DNA of 64,000 nt, taken from Xiphydria camelus. Its lineage: Eukaryota > Arthropoda > Insecta > Hymenoptera > Xiphydriidae. The DNA lies in assembly GCA_963678675.1 (NCBI GenBank), contig OY783193.1, forward strand, positions 30,409,082 through 30,473,081, given 5' to 3'. A program made the translations under genes and the position numbers. Below the pieces are notes generated by a model that saw nothing but the letters and a program-made list of their open reading frames with translations, was not told where the DNA came from and ran no database searches. Within the stretch, counting starts at the first letter, position 1. The number at the start of each line of letters is the position of its first letter. Shown in pieces: positions 32,027 to 43,454 of this stretch.

Positions 32027-33049
32027 TATGTAGAATCGACAGAGAGACAGGCAGGAGGATCGCGACGAAACGCGGCTACTCGCGCGCGTGATACTCCACC
32101 GGATGGTGTCTATATACCGCTTGTAACCTCGTGTCCTAACGCGTGTATTGCATGCTGTGCAAACACGATCCCGAATCGGACGTATATCGCCCTCCCCTCC
32201 ACCGTAAGCAGTATCTCCTCGCTCTCTCCCAGGGGGTTCTCTCCGGTTAGGATTTGTCCCCTGACCCCCTCCACCCCCTCCCCGCTCACCCCGACGACCC
32301 TTGGAGGATGACGCGGACGACGCGCCCGACTCGCTACGGGGCTCTCTCTCTGTTTAGCCAGCTGCCGTGTTTAAATGTCGCTCTAACGCGGCGTAAAATG
32401 ATATGCAAAAATCCCCATAAAATATGTAAGCCCCTTTAATGCACCGAGAAATTGTCGCGTTAGGTTTTTGCCCGTGGGATTATATCGTATAGCGCGCCTC
32501 GCTCCCTTTTACCGTGCCGGATGCAAATGCGAGGCGTGGGATGGCGAAATTTAATCGAGCCACGGCACTTTTTCTCGTCGTCACGGGTATATGATATGCG
32601 TTACGAGTATACGAATTGACTTGCCGGTGGGGATGGCGTTTCTTCGTATATTCGGGTGATTACCGTGCGATGGAGCGATTGTCAAGTTAAATCGAATCGC
32701 GGAAATCTCTTTACTGGACCGCACGGGAAAAAATTCTGTTACTATACAATATAATAAGAAACTTGCTGCCGTAGCAACATTTTGGTTTTAAACAAGGACA
32801 GCTAAATAAGTAACGTGTGAGACAAATTAAATTAGTTACGAAATTTTTATTGTAACAGCAACTACGATTGGTGACTGGGGCAAACAAGGGCTAAATTAAT
32901 TTTCGAAAACTGATTTGAACAATTTTTTAGGGCAATAAATAACGTTTGTTAAAGATATATCCTCGAAATGTTAAAAAAAATTGGATGGGTATACAGGTAT
33001 GTTCTTCATATCATAGTTCCACGAAAAGAAAGCAATTTTTACTGATTTA
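32027..33049. other. GC-rich then AT-rich unassigned sequence
   Basis: No domain-bearing frame. A weak inverted pair (TGTTACTAT... / ...TTGTAACAGCAAC, about 32735-32867) resembles the MITE at 35317-35476. Confidence 0.4.
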
Positions 33050-33188
33050 TCCATTAGCGTTGAGACTCGAACTTATTTTCAAAAATTTGTACAGAGGAGA
33101 CTGTTCTATGTACTGTTTACAACAATAAATAGAAATGACTCCTCCGTACAAATTCTTGAAAATAAGCTCAGGTCTCGGCGTTACTGAA
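33050..33188. mobile_element. Short foldback
   Basis: Arms TTGAGACTCGAACTTATTTT...TTTGTACAGAGGAG and the inverse CTCCTCCGTACAAATTCTTG...AGCTCAGGTCTCGGCG pair over about 45 bp around a 40-bp loop. Confidence 0.6.
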
Positions 33189-34697
33189 TGAAGTTAGTGT
33201 CAATGAAGTTTCACCCCTATTATCAAAAATATAGGAAGTTACTCAAATTTTTTCCCAAGTTTCTTTAATATCATTGAAAGCCGTATGCAAAATTTCAAGT
33301 CTCTTTACGAACTCATTAAAAAGTTATAATTGAAATAAAAATGACAATTTAACCCATGCTCTTATGGGAAATTCAGAGAAACTTAGAAAAAAACGATGGA
33401 AAATTGGGTTACCGGAAAGAAATTTTGCATACCGCTAGATTATTATGCAAAGAATAAATGGTATATTTTCACACATCGATCAGGGCAGTAATTTATAACA
33501 AATAATTAAGAAATCTTGGTAAATTCGCTTACGATGGAGATTGCTGTGTGCGCAGTCGTGAAGTGCGGCAACGCCGCAGGGCGCGCCAAGTATAGGGATC
33601 GTGCATGGGTATCGTCATGCGCTCTAGTGGCAAAAGCTGGAGTTAAAAGCGTTACATCTTCTGTGTAGCGTATACGGAGAGGTCACGTTTTGTGAAAATT
33701 ATTAATCGCAATGATTAATGTTTATACATTTAAACAGCACTTTTCACTATAATTTATATTATTTTTGTTGGATGTTGTTAATAATTCGGGGTATTAACTA
33801 GTAAGCTCTAGTGAGGCAATGTTACCAACTTGTGCCACCACACTTCTCCATAACACTCTATAGGGCGACGTTGCCGCTGTTCCCGACCGCTTCAATATTT
33901 TTAAAATAATTATAATATACTTTCCTATAATTTGTTTGACACACTTTAAGGATACAGATAATAAAGTAAAGTTACAGAAAAATAATGGCTCGCGACCGAT
34001 ATCATGAAATATAACTTCAAGGAGGTTATTAAAGAATCATTTTTTGTTTGTCCAGGGATCGGAACACTGACGAAAATCGTATTGTTCCCTTCCACCACCA
34101 CTCCCCTTCTGCAATAGGGGCGAAACATCCTTTGAAACAATATAAGCCGCTGCGACGCGATAGATTTCGTCAGCCATTCTTGCCCGACTGTGTAGCCCGT
34201 CTACGAAATAAATTACTTCTTAAATATGGGCCATACTGTTGCAGAAAATATTGCCGAAATACATATTGCCGAGCCATATACTGCATTTAAATGTTGTCAT
34301 GATGGCTGGGCTATAGTTGCCAATATTGTAGCCACATATTGCAGTAAAAATATTGCCCGTTTAGACGCGCCTTTATGATAACCCATTACTTAATACTACG
34401 GAAAATCTATAATGTAGCAATATGCCAAATAAATTTATTGCCAAAGTAGTTGTGTTGAAATAAGGCAGATTTCGGTCGAGTCCAACGTATTGCCTATAAT
34501 AATTACACTGTGACGTGGGCTTTATGATTGATAAATGAACGTTCTCGTAACCAGATATCGTTTGCGACACATGGATGACTAGGAAAACGAGTAGAGGAGC
34601 AAAGGACTTTTAACATTTATCAGTCGTTGTAAGGCAATATCTCGTCAATAACGCTTCGTACGTTTCCCGAGATACTGATACCCGTAACAAATATATG
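33189..34697. other. Unassigned, mostly AT-rich
   Basis: Includes a repeated ATATTGCC/ATATTGCAG motif between 34230 and 34360 and two GCGGCAACG-containing patches (33567 and, in inverse, 33866). No gene recognised. Confidence 0.4.
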
Positions 34698-35314
34698 CTC
34701 TGAGAAAAAATAGTATATTCAATTAAATCGGCAATGGGCATGTTCACAATTTTTTTTTTGCTTATTCGTTAATACTTTTTGTGCTTATTAATGAGATGTG
34801 TTTGTTTTTTTTCTGAGCACTAATTTCTTTTTTCTTAGTGTTTAAAGTTTGACTTCGATTCAAACGAAATCCTTAGTGACGTCACTAAAGCCACTGGCAA
34901 GGGCCCAAACCCGGGTTTGTGAATGGTGGAGAATCTGTTGCCCGACTCTGATTGGTCAGTTAAAATGGCGGTGAAAGTGCGACGCTTTAAAACGAATGCC
35001 TTTTTTAACATCTCAAAAATACTGGAACAACATTATTTTAATGACCCATTTTTTACCTACATTACTTTAATACCCTAATCTTCCGATTCATGCACTTTAA
35101 ACAGCTGTACAAAAAGTTGTGAACATGCCCATTACGGGTGGGAGAATGCAGAATTATTTGCTTCAACTAATAAATTTCATTACAGCGATTAACGGCTATT
35201 TGAAGGAAACAGACTGCAGTCCATACAAGTCAATTATTAGTCCAAGTAACTTGATCTGCATTCCCCCACACGTAACCGCCGATTTAATTAAATCTACTGC
35301 ATTTTTTCTCCGTG
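34698..35314. mobile_element. MITE interrupted by a second foldback
   Basis: Left arm 34698-34734 (CTCTGAGAAAAAATAGTATA...AATTAAATCGGC) continues at 35132 (TTACGGGTGGGAGAATGCAG); together they are the inverse of the right arm 35238-35314 (CACGGAGAAAAAATGCAGTA...AAATCGGCGGTTACG). TA follows at 35315. The 397-bp segment between is a later insertion. Confidence 0.72.
34735..35131. mobile_element. Nested element, TGGGCATGTTCACAA ends
   Basis: Inverted ends TGGGCATGTTCACAATTTTT and TGGGCATGTTCACAACTTTT. It sits in the left arm of the MITE at 34698-35314, whose right arm is the uninterrupted counterpart. It contains a GC-richer patch (34880-34960) with no supported gene. Confidence 0.72.
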
Positions 35315-35316
35315 TA

Positions 35317-35476
35317 TAGATAGTTGCTGTAACGAAAAACATGCTACTGATCAGTTTTGTCACCAAAACAAACATTTTCCTTAATGTCAACACGTGAATT
35401 TGTTATCACTATGTTAACAAAACTTTCGTTGCGGTAACGAAATTTATGTTACGGCAGCAAATTACTTCTCTGAGTG
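35317..35476. mobile_element. Possible MITE, GTTGCTGTAACGAAA ends
   Basis: GTTGCTGTAACGAAAAACAT near the left and the inverse TTTATGTTACGGCAGCAAAT near the right, then CTCTGAGTG and TA. It abuts the previous MITE. The left terminus is unclear. Confidence 0.45.
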
Positions 35477-35995
35477 TAGCTACTTCGCCTTTGCTTCTTT
35501 CTTTCCTCCCAACTCATCATTCCACCGTCACGTATCGTATCGCGCGAGAAGACGCGGACAGAGTTGCGCGTATAGGTACGCACCCCGTAAAATACCTATC
35601 GGGATCATTCGGGTATCCAGCTATAAGCGACCGAGAATGGGACCTACCGGGCACGGCAGAACGGAGCAAAACGACACGCGCGGACCGATCCGGTGTCTCC
35701 GGGGCAGGCAGAGTAGCCTTCTCGGAATCATCTCGAGACATAAAGGTCCAATTAAAATAAATCTTTCCCCACTTTTAATAAACACTTCCCGGTATTTTTA
35801 TTCAGCCGGTTCCACGGCCTCCGCGGCCGCCGAGCAGACGTTTTTGCGTCGCGGCACGCTCGGACCAATTAATTGAAAGTTTAAAGAGAATGGCGGCTTC
35901 GTTCCTCAAACGGTATTGTGTGGGTTTGCCCGGGAACTCTCCCTCCCTCCCTCTCGTCTTCTCCCTCTCCCTCTCGCTCACTTCTCCTCCTCGCG

Positions 35996-35996
<1 letters not shown>
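35477..35996. other. GC-mixed unassigned sequence
   Basis: Overlapping frames of up to 104 residues lack domains. Becomes pyrimidine-rich toward the microsatellite. Confidence 0.4.
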
Positions 35997-36045
<49 letters not shown>

Positions 36046-36047
36046 GC
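35997..36047 (+). repeat. (CT)n microsatellite
   Basis: About 25 CT units, one TTT interruption, within a wider pyrimidine-rich tract. The long Arg-Glu or Ser-Leu frames across it are artefacts. Confidence 0.95.
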
Positions 36048-36857
36048 TCGCTTCCTCCCGTATAACGCTTTTCATCGGTGCAATAAACTCTCCGCTTCTT
36101 TCTTCGGAATGATTTTCTTTGCGTCGCGCTTCCGCGAGACGGCGGGCCGTTGTAAGCGGCGCTTTTTACCGCGCGACGAGTCGAAATGGAATGCGTGCAG
36201 CGCTCTTGTTCTCCCCGGAGTAAAATTTCCGATCCGCGCGCATGCACTCATACATACATATATACGTTCCGTTGACACGGCGCGTTCTCGCCGAATAGCT
36301 TCGCGCGCGTCTTTGTCCGCTTCCCGCGATTGCCACGGTCACGAATCAGCGCACGAAAACGCTCCTCGATTCAAGATTGACCGGGCGAAGGAGCAGTCGA
36401 TCCCCACGGGTGACGGTGGGATATCGTCGGTCGTGTGCGACGCTCGGGGACAAAAAAAACGCGCGCACAGGGGAAAGTGACGGTGCTGTACGGACCACTG
36501 ACTCCGCGGATAGACCCTGCGAGATCGGTTCCGGGCGACTCGGGATCTCCGATTTTCGTCAAATCGGAATAATCGAATCGCTCCTCCTTGCGCGCCTGGC
36601 GAGGACATTTTTTGATATTTCCATATCGGCCGCGCGCGATACTCTCGACGCTGGGATCGTTCTTGCTGTCCGCTTTCACCGACTAGCCTCGGTTGACGGA
36701 CGCGAACCCCGGGACTCGCTGTATCTGTATTATATTAATAATCGAATCCGTGCTGCTCTACGCTACAGGAGGGCCTTTCGTAGAAACGAGTGAATGGCGT
36801 TTTTTTTATCAGACCGATTCATCATAGAACGTAGCTTCTGGAATTTAACGGCGGTAA
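36048..36857. other. GC-rich island
   Basis: Frames of 100-196 residues on both strands overlap each other and are Arg/Ser/Ala-rich without domains. Confidence 0.45.
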
Positions 36858-36894
36858 GGAGAGAGAGGGAGAGGGAGAGAGGGAGAGAGAGAGA

Positions 36895-36966
<72 letters not shown>
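36858..36966 (+). repeat. (GA)n microsatellite
   Basis: About 109 bp, the second half uninterrupted GA. With the CT run 0.85 kb upstream it is complementary and in inverted orientation. Confidence 0.95.
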
Positions 36967-36969
<3 letters not shown>

Positions 36970-37429
36970 GTGGGTGTCGATATGTGTGGTCCAACGGGCT
37001 ACAGGCCAGTCAGTATTGTTAACCTTACCGCGGGCTCAGTCAATGCCATTATTCGACGGACTCTATCTGTCCTCCCGTTACATCCCTCCGCGGTCCGCCG
37101 TCCGGCAAAGAGGGACGAAGAGAAAATATATACGGAGAGGAGGAGTGGGAGAGAGATGGGATGAGGGAGGGGGAAATTCGAGTCCGAGAAACGGGAACAA
37201 AGATTTCAGCCGTACAACGAACTGTAATAAGTTTAGCGTTTCTTTCAGGACGCGGGCTTATAGGGGGAAGACGGATAAAAGGCCACGTCCCTCGCGTTAC
37301 TAGAATATTGAAGCGTTAACGACGATAGTGCCGATCGATCGGTTTCGCCTTATCTGCGCCCCGAGATGAAGTATTTTGTCGGAAATGCCGACGTATGCGC
37401 GGCGACTCGTGTGAACGTCGTGCGCTTTT
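36967..37429. other. GC-rich unassigned sequence
   Basis: No exon or TIR element recognised. Confidence 0.4.
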
Positions 37430-37583
37430 TGAATTGTTATTATCTTGTTATCTACGGATCTTTATCCTATAATGATATAAGACTTTATTGTAGATAAAAA
37501 TGTTATCTTCAAGAAAGTATTATAGGAATTCGGCCAAAAGTACGTAGGTAGTGAGATAATAGCGATTCAAATCTTCTCTCAAA
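37430..37583. mobile_element. Decayed palindromic MITE related to 39965-40180
   Basis: TTGTTATTATCTTGTTATC at left and GTGAGATAATAGCGATTCAA at right are inverted, and AGACTTTATTG...TTATCTTCAAG...GCCAAAAG occur in order in both this element and the copy at 39965-40180. Confidence 0.5.
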
Positions 37584-37970
37584 TCTCAAACGCTACCACT
37601 TAAGATTACATATTTCGATGCTGCTCATTGTTAATCGAATTTAAAACTATTCGTTATTATTATCGATATTCTTATTGGGTGGTAACATTTTCTTATATTT
37701 CAGTAACTGAAGTCACACTATACTGATTATGTCGTAGGTGTACATATACAAGTTACAATACGTTTTGCAGCCAATATCTTACAAATATGTAAGTGTTGGT
37801 AGCTCTATAATACATCGAAAAAAATTAATCGTGCGAGTAATAAATGGACCATCCGAGAGGCACTATCCCTCGACCAAAAATAATTCTTTAACGTTCATCT
37901 GAAATCCATTAAATATCGCAAACAAATCAAAAAATCAATATTGCCTTAACATAAATCAACTCGTGATATA
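37584..37970. other. AT-rich unassigned sequence
   Basis: No gene or clear repeat pair. Confidence 0.4.
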
Positions 37971-38157
37971 CGGAGAGAAAAATTTGGTTAAAATAAACGT
38001 AATTTAACCGGAAATCGTGGTCAATTTTGGTGCTAACAATGATTTCATAGTTGTTTTAAGTAGTAAGATTCAGGTTATAGTAACAAGAGATTAAGATTGC
38101 TGCAACCAGATCAACCTGCAGCATAGTCGATAAAAGTCCCCCAACCTTTTTCTCGGC
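37971..38157. mobile_element. Possible MITE, CGGAGAGAAAAATTTGG end
   Basis: Left CGGAGAGAAAAATTTGGTTA after TA, right CCAACCTTTTTCTCGGC before TA. The ends are inverted over about 16 bp and resemble the CACTGAGAAAAA type. Confidence 0.45.
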
Positions 38158-38159
38158 TA

Positions 38160-38660
38160 ATATGAATATCGATTGAACTTATACAGGGTGTTACTTAATG
38201 ATAGGCCGTAATTGCAAGGGCACATTACTGAATCAATTTCCAGTAGAAAAGTTCATATTAACATGTGTCCTAAAATGTACCTACATTTTTTTGTCAATAT
38301 TATTCATGAGACTGTCCCCCGAGACGCCACTGGAACTCATAATTATCTTCTAGTTAGTGCTCACTTAGCGTCTTATTACAATAAACAACAGTGCCAAATG
38401 TCAATAAAATCGGCACAAGGATCTTTGAGATATTATTAAAAAACTGATTTCTTTTTAAACTTTGACGTCCTGTATCTTGAAAACCAGACATTTTAGGACA
38501 CATGTTAATAAGAACTTTTCTACTGAAAATTGATTCAGTAATGTGCTCTTGAAATTACGGCCTATCATTAAGCAACACCCTGTATAAATGTTATTAATGT
38601 ACGATAATTGAATATTATTTGGATCAAATCAACGTTCATTTAAATCAAATAAATACCCCC
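38160..38660 (+). mobile_element. Fragment of the 61881-62101 MITE family, split
   Basis: TGAATATCGATTGAACTTA, interrupted by a 399-bp element, resumes TAAATG...ATTGAATATTATTTGGATC...CAAATAAATACCCC. The same sequence runs uninterrupted at 61958-62045. Neither terminus is preserved. Confidence 0.55.
38184..38582. mobile_element. TIR element with CAGGGTGTTACTTAATGA ends
   Basis: Nearly perfect TIRs of over 70 bp (CAGGGTGTTACTTAATGATA, GGCCGTAATT, CACATTACTGAATCAATTT). TA on both sides (38182-38183, 38583-38584). Interior AT-rich, the only frame (75 codons) being within arms. CAGGGTGT termini with TA duplication are common in arthropod IS630/Tc1/mariner-type non-autonomous elements. Confidence 0.85.
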
Positions 38661-39964
38661 GAAATTTTGTTTATATAATTGACACTATCGTGCAGTACCT
38701 AATATTATTGGTCTACATTTATGGCTAGTTTAATCATGGTTAGTGTATGGCTATCACAAACTATGACCTTATTGTTATTATAACCGTATGACAAACATTA
38801 TTTCGACTGCAGTCATGGTCCGTTTCATCGTAAATATAGCATTAGCAAACAAGAAAATTCAATCTTGCAATTACAGTTGATTTTAATATCCACTTTTCTC
38901 TCGGTATAAAAGTGACACCTATACATGTATATTCATTAATTTATAACCGAATATGACTTGACGAAGGAATATCTCAGGATTTCCTTCGGTACTTGCTCGG
39001 AAAATCTGAGAACCTTCTTCGCAATATCCAAGATACGCTTTCGCGCGCGCACACCTTATCGTAAACGTGTTTCGCGACTCCACCGTTCCACGGGGTAATT
39101 GAAATTAGCATTTAATGAAAGTCGGAACGTCGCCCCGAAACTTTATAGATGAATTATACGAGCTACACCGTAGGTGGGAAAAGACGAAGAGAGATGACGC
39201 GAGAGAAACGCGGGAGAAAGAGAGAGAGAGAGGAGCGGGCCGATTCCGAATGAGAGGGACAAGGGGAGGGATCGCGAGCAGTAGGGAGAAGGACGAGACC
39301 AGGGGAAATGAGGGGAGGCATGTCGATGAGCCACGTTAACGCAGAGGCTGGGATGTAAAGTCATTTGTAGGTAGTAGCTAGAGCAGCCTGTCAGGTGTCG
39401 GCGGGGTGCCCGGCCCCCACAGCGGGGGGCATTCCTGAGCGTTCGCTTCGCGTTATTTCGATGCCCCCTGCGATTTTACCGACAGGATACGCGCGTTCTC
39501 ACCGAGTCCGTCTCGCTTCCTTCCTTCCTGCTCTCCTTCCTTTTCTTTCTTTCTCGCTTTCTCTTTGCAACGTGATGCCTCCGCGAGGGTCGTTTAAAAT
39601 TATTATATCCTCCGAGGACGAAATCATTTTCATTAGTTACGCCCACCCCCCCAATCTTTTCCATCCATTTGATAATAGGCGCGTTGCCGGCAATACGCGC
39701 CCCGCGAGAACTCGCGCTGAAGGACTTTCGATCGAACTAACAGGCGATTCTCATTGACAACCAGACGAGTCGCGTCCTCCTTCCTCCCTTCGATCGAACG
39801 AACCCCCGCGCGTAATATCCGTAAGTGTCCGTTTCGAAGCATGTCGATGCTTTGTATAGCCGCACGTCTCGTTGCGATCGATCGACGCGCTCGGAAGTGA
39901 GTAGCTCGTGCGAATAAAATATAGTCGGATATGACCTTAAGTGCGAGAGAGCCGCGCGCGTGTA
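38661..39964. other. AT-rich to GC-rich unassigned sequence
   Basis: GA-rich at 39170-39310 and GC-rich from 39370. Frames of up to 120 residues carry no domain. Confidence 0.4.
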
Positions 39965-40180
39965 CCATATGAGGCTAAACTTACTCGCCAGGAAAGAAAC
40001 GTCAATCGCTATTATCTCATTATTTATGAACTTTTAGCCTACATCGATGTCAGACTTTATTGCTGATTGAAAATGTAATCTTCAAAGAGCATTATACAAA
40101 CACGAGCCAAAAGCTCACAGATAATGAGATAATATTGATTCAAGTTTTTTCCTGCCGCGTTGGTTTAGCCTCATATGGTG
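39965..40180. mobile_element. Palindromic MITE, CCATATGAGGCTAAAC ends
   Basis: Left CCATATGAGGCTAAACTTAC and right inverse of CACCATATGAGGCTAAACCA, each just inside a TA. The inner arms (AATCGCTATTATCTCATTAT / ATAATGAGATAATATTGATT) also pair. Related to 37430-37583. Confidence 0.72.
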
Positions 40181-41457
40181 TACGTCGGGGAAGAATAGAT
40201 ACCTATGGAGGCGTATAAATAGGGAGGACGGGGTCGCGGGGAGAGCGATCGGGGGAACGAACCGATTTCGTATTCCAGTCGAGTACGTATGATCGCGGAC
40301 ACAATTTCACAGTCACTAATGGTTCGCATCAGCGAGCTCTGCCAATAAAGCGCGATCGTTCTTCACAATTTAGCGTAATCCGTGCCCTCTCTCCTCACTC
40401 CCCCCTCCACCCGGGCATCCTCTCGTATCCTTTCACATTCTGTACTCCGCTGTATCTCTCCTCCTCTCTCTTTCGCGGAGACGAACAAGCGAAGTCGGCG
40501 TTGTGACGAGGAGGGAAGTACGGAGGAGAAGGATAGAGGAGGAGGCGGGAGACGAGGGCATGTTCCGTAACGGATTTTAATTACCGACATATCACGTCGC
40601 GAATTGAATCCCGGGAAGGTGGGTGGAGGCGATACGGGTGGGTCGGGCGACGGGGTCGGAAGGCGAACGGTTATTGATTGTCTCCTTGTTTATTGTATAT
40701 TTTAGATTTAATTCGAAACTGGGAGCGGGGGTTGCAATAGCTGTCAAAGGTTTCCTCGATTTTTAAATCCCCCTTGTAAAGTAAAATGAGACAAGCCTCG
40801 CGCTCCGTGTTGGTATTGCCAATCCCCTTTCTGAAGGTTGCACAGCGGGGGAGGAGGAGCGAGTCGAAGGAGGGCGAGGAGAGGGGTGAGATAAAAACCC
40901 ACACCCCCCCTGAAAAGTTTTGTCCCTCTGATAATTCACGCATCGACGCGGTACTACCCGCGGGCGTCCGAGCGCGCTTGTCCCCCGCAGCCGAGATCGA
41001 TCCTAGGCGCCGCGCGTCATCCGGGAATTATATCCACGCGCTACTCTTGGTATGCTTGCGGTACGGTTATAAATAAGGGCCGCGTCGCGCGCGCGCGCGT
41101 ATGGCCGTTTATATACACAGTTATTTAATAATTTATATTATGCGCGTGGACATAAATCGGTCGAGCGGTAAAGAAGCCATGATATATGGGCTAATTTGAC
41201 GTATCGCGGAGGCCACCGATCGCTACGGCCATCTACGGCCGAATGACCGACTGTAAATTACTGGCACGTCGCGTAAAAACGTTGGCTCCAGCTCGCTCTT
41301 GACCGACTCGTATTGGGCGTACGTCGGACTCGGACGACGACGACGACGCTCATCGCGACGCGCTCGGGTTTCCTTCGGGGTTGCATCGAGGCCGGAATGC
41401 CCCATCGAAGGATAATTTCCTCTGTCCATCGGATTTATTTCCTTGGAAGGGCACACT
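40181..41457. other. GC-rich island
   Basis: Overlapping low-complexity frames, a (GAC)n-like patch at 41330-41350 and CG-runs near 41088-41100. No gene recognised. Confidence 0.45.
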
Positions 41458-41899
41458 CCCGTGTAAAAAAAATGTTGGCTAAAGTATGGCGGAAGTTTGG
41501 GAAAAGTTGAACCAAAAAAGTATGGCTGCGGATCGTATCCCAGACTTTCAACCGGTAAACGATGCGCTCTTCAATTATAGTTCAGTTGTTTGTACGAAGT
41601 TATACTGTAATCGATGTCTGTTCTTGTTAGTTGATATTGTTTCAATTTATTATGGTATTAAACTCTCAAATTATTACTAACGAACTATATTCCAGTATTG
41701 AACAAGTCATTATAGTTTTATAATGAAGACGCATGCAACAGAATTGAATCAAAAAGATACAGGTAAGTCGAGTAATGTTTTACTTTTCAGCTGATATGAA
41801 AAAATTGTCTGGTTGGAAATCTGGGATACGATCCGTAGCCATACTTCAACTTTTCCCACACTTCTACCATACTTTAGTCATACTTTTTTTTTACGCGGG
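41458..41899. mobile_element. Foldback MITE, CCCGTGTAAAAAAAATG ends
   Basis: Arms of about 85 bp: CCCGTGTAAAAAAAATGTTG, GCTAAAGTATGGCGGAAG, GGGAAAAGTTGAA, TGGCTGCGGATCGTATCCCA, mirrored at 41815-41899. The right arm lacks a short duplicated piece. The interior is AT-rich. Confidence 0.82.
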
Positions 41900-42941
41900 C
41901 TGAGAGAAACGGTATAGTTTGGGCGGTAATACTAATAGTTTATTAGTATAAAAATATGTTCTCTTTGCCTTAGCAATACTTATTTCTATTTTACTATAAT
42001 AAATATCTATTTCAATTATACATATAGTCATTTCAACAATCCTTATTGCTCTTTTCAGATTGGTATTATACTACCTATACTGTCTAGTCAACCTGTCACT
42101 TAGCTTCAAGGTATAGCTATCAGAGTTATACTGATTGCTGTGCGACCTAAAAATTGCTCTTAATGTATAGAGCGAGCAGTGCGTGGTGGGAATTTTTATG
42201 TTAAAATCAATCAATTCTTTGTGTTGATCCAACATTTTTTGTATTGAAACTAACACGAAGAATGTTAAAATTAACACAAAGAACGTTAAATTAACACAAA
42301 GAATTACTTGATATTAGAATATCAAAATGGGTGAATAGATTCCAAAGCAAAATTTCCAACGTTATACTTCAACTGAGAGAAAAATTTTACACTTTTTCAC
42401 TGCCGGTCACGCAGCATGTGCGTGATGCGAGATTTGCCGAGAGGCCGGTCACGCAGACGTTGCGTGATTTACATTTCGCTGATATAGGTTAGGCAAGTAA
42501 CTCTAGTGGCTCCACGAGGTGGTCGGAGTTCGTAACCCTAGGGTGACTGTCACTCTAATTTGTATCTAATGGAGCCTGTGAAACAGTCAGTAATTAAACC
42601 CGTTAGTTATTATGAGACTCATAATTAATTTGTATTCATTTAAAACTCTCAAAACTAAGCTGGTTCAACTGTCAACAGACCGGTGACCGTACACCTAGGG
42701 ACTCGGAATTTGTCGCTGGTGACTTTTTTAAATGTTACTTTTAAACGTACTAACTAATGATTAATCAATCGTAATGCTTTCATTAACGAGGGTAAACGCC
42801 ACCATAGCTAACGAGGGCATGAGAATTAATTGTTCATTGGTCAGTATGTTTAAAGATGACATTTCACTTATTACCCTAGAATTTCGTGGAATGTCCACGA
42901 GGTTGCGCGCACGTCAGTGATTCGAGATACTTGTCTAGCCT
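41900..42941. other. Unassigned with one diverged repeat
   Basis: Positions 42190-42380 hold TTAACACAAAGAA-type motifs and end GCAAAATTTCCAAC, like 2870-3126. A direct pair GCCGGTCACGCAG is at 42393 and 42451. No gene recognised. Confidence 0.4.
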
Positions 42942-43454
42942 ATCAAGAGACACGGTAGTGTCTCGCGGCATGTTCATTCAAGTCGTCAGAACGACGCCGC
43001 CAGCGCTGTCGCCGCGAGCACCCATGTATCTTTACAGGAAAAATGTCTGCCCCCCCCCTTCACCAATCAATTTTAACATCGAATCTTCTCAATAAATATA
43101 CGGTTATAACCAAAACTATGCTTAGTTACGCCATATAAATCGACTATTCTCTATCGATAGAGACCAGAGTAAATGTTGTAAGTTACATATTAACAGAGAT
43201 TTTTCCTTAGCAACGCGAAGCCACGCCCCTCGCCCCATAAAAGTCGAGAATCCGATTTCTCGGGCGATATATACCGTATGTCCAATGGCTAGTCGAGCAG
43301 GTGCAGCGACCTGAATTTTCCTGAAATTTGACTTCGGCAGTGTCTAACTAAAGTTAGAGTTGGCTTTGGAAGATGGCGCTACGTATGAGCGAAATATTTG
43401 AAATGGTAAAAGCGGGAGGTAGATAAATGCGGGAGATCGAAGTGTAAGCTCAAA

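Noticed and set aside
33532..33667. Short frame MEIAVCAVVKCGNAAG as a THAP-domain start
   Set aside because: Only 45 codons, lacks the rest of the C2CH pattern, and the GCGGCAACG patch recurs in inverse near 33866, so it looks like repeat sequence.
35881..37303. Frames of 169-196 residues around 36-37 kb
   Set aside because: They span the CT and GA microsatellites and continue into low-complexity GC-rich sequence with competing frames on both strands.
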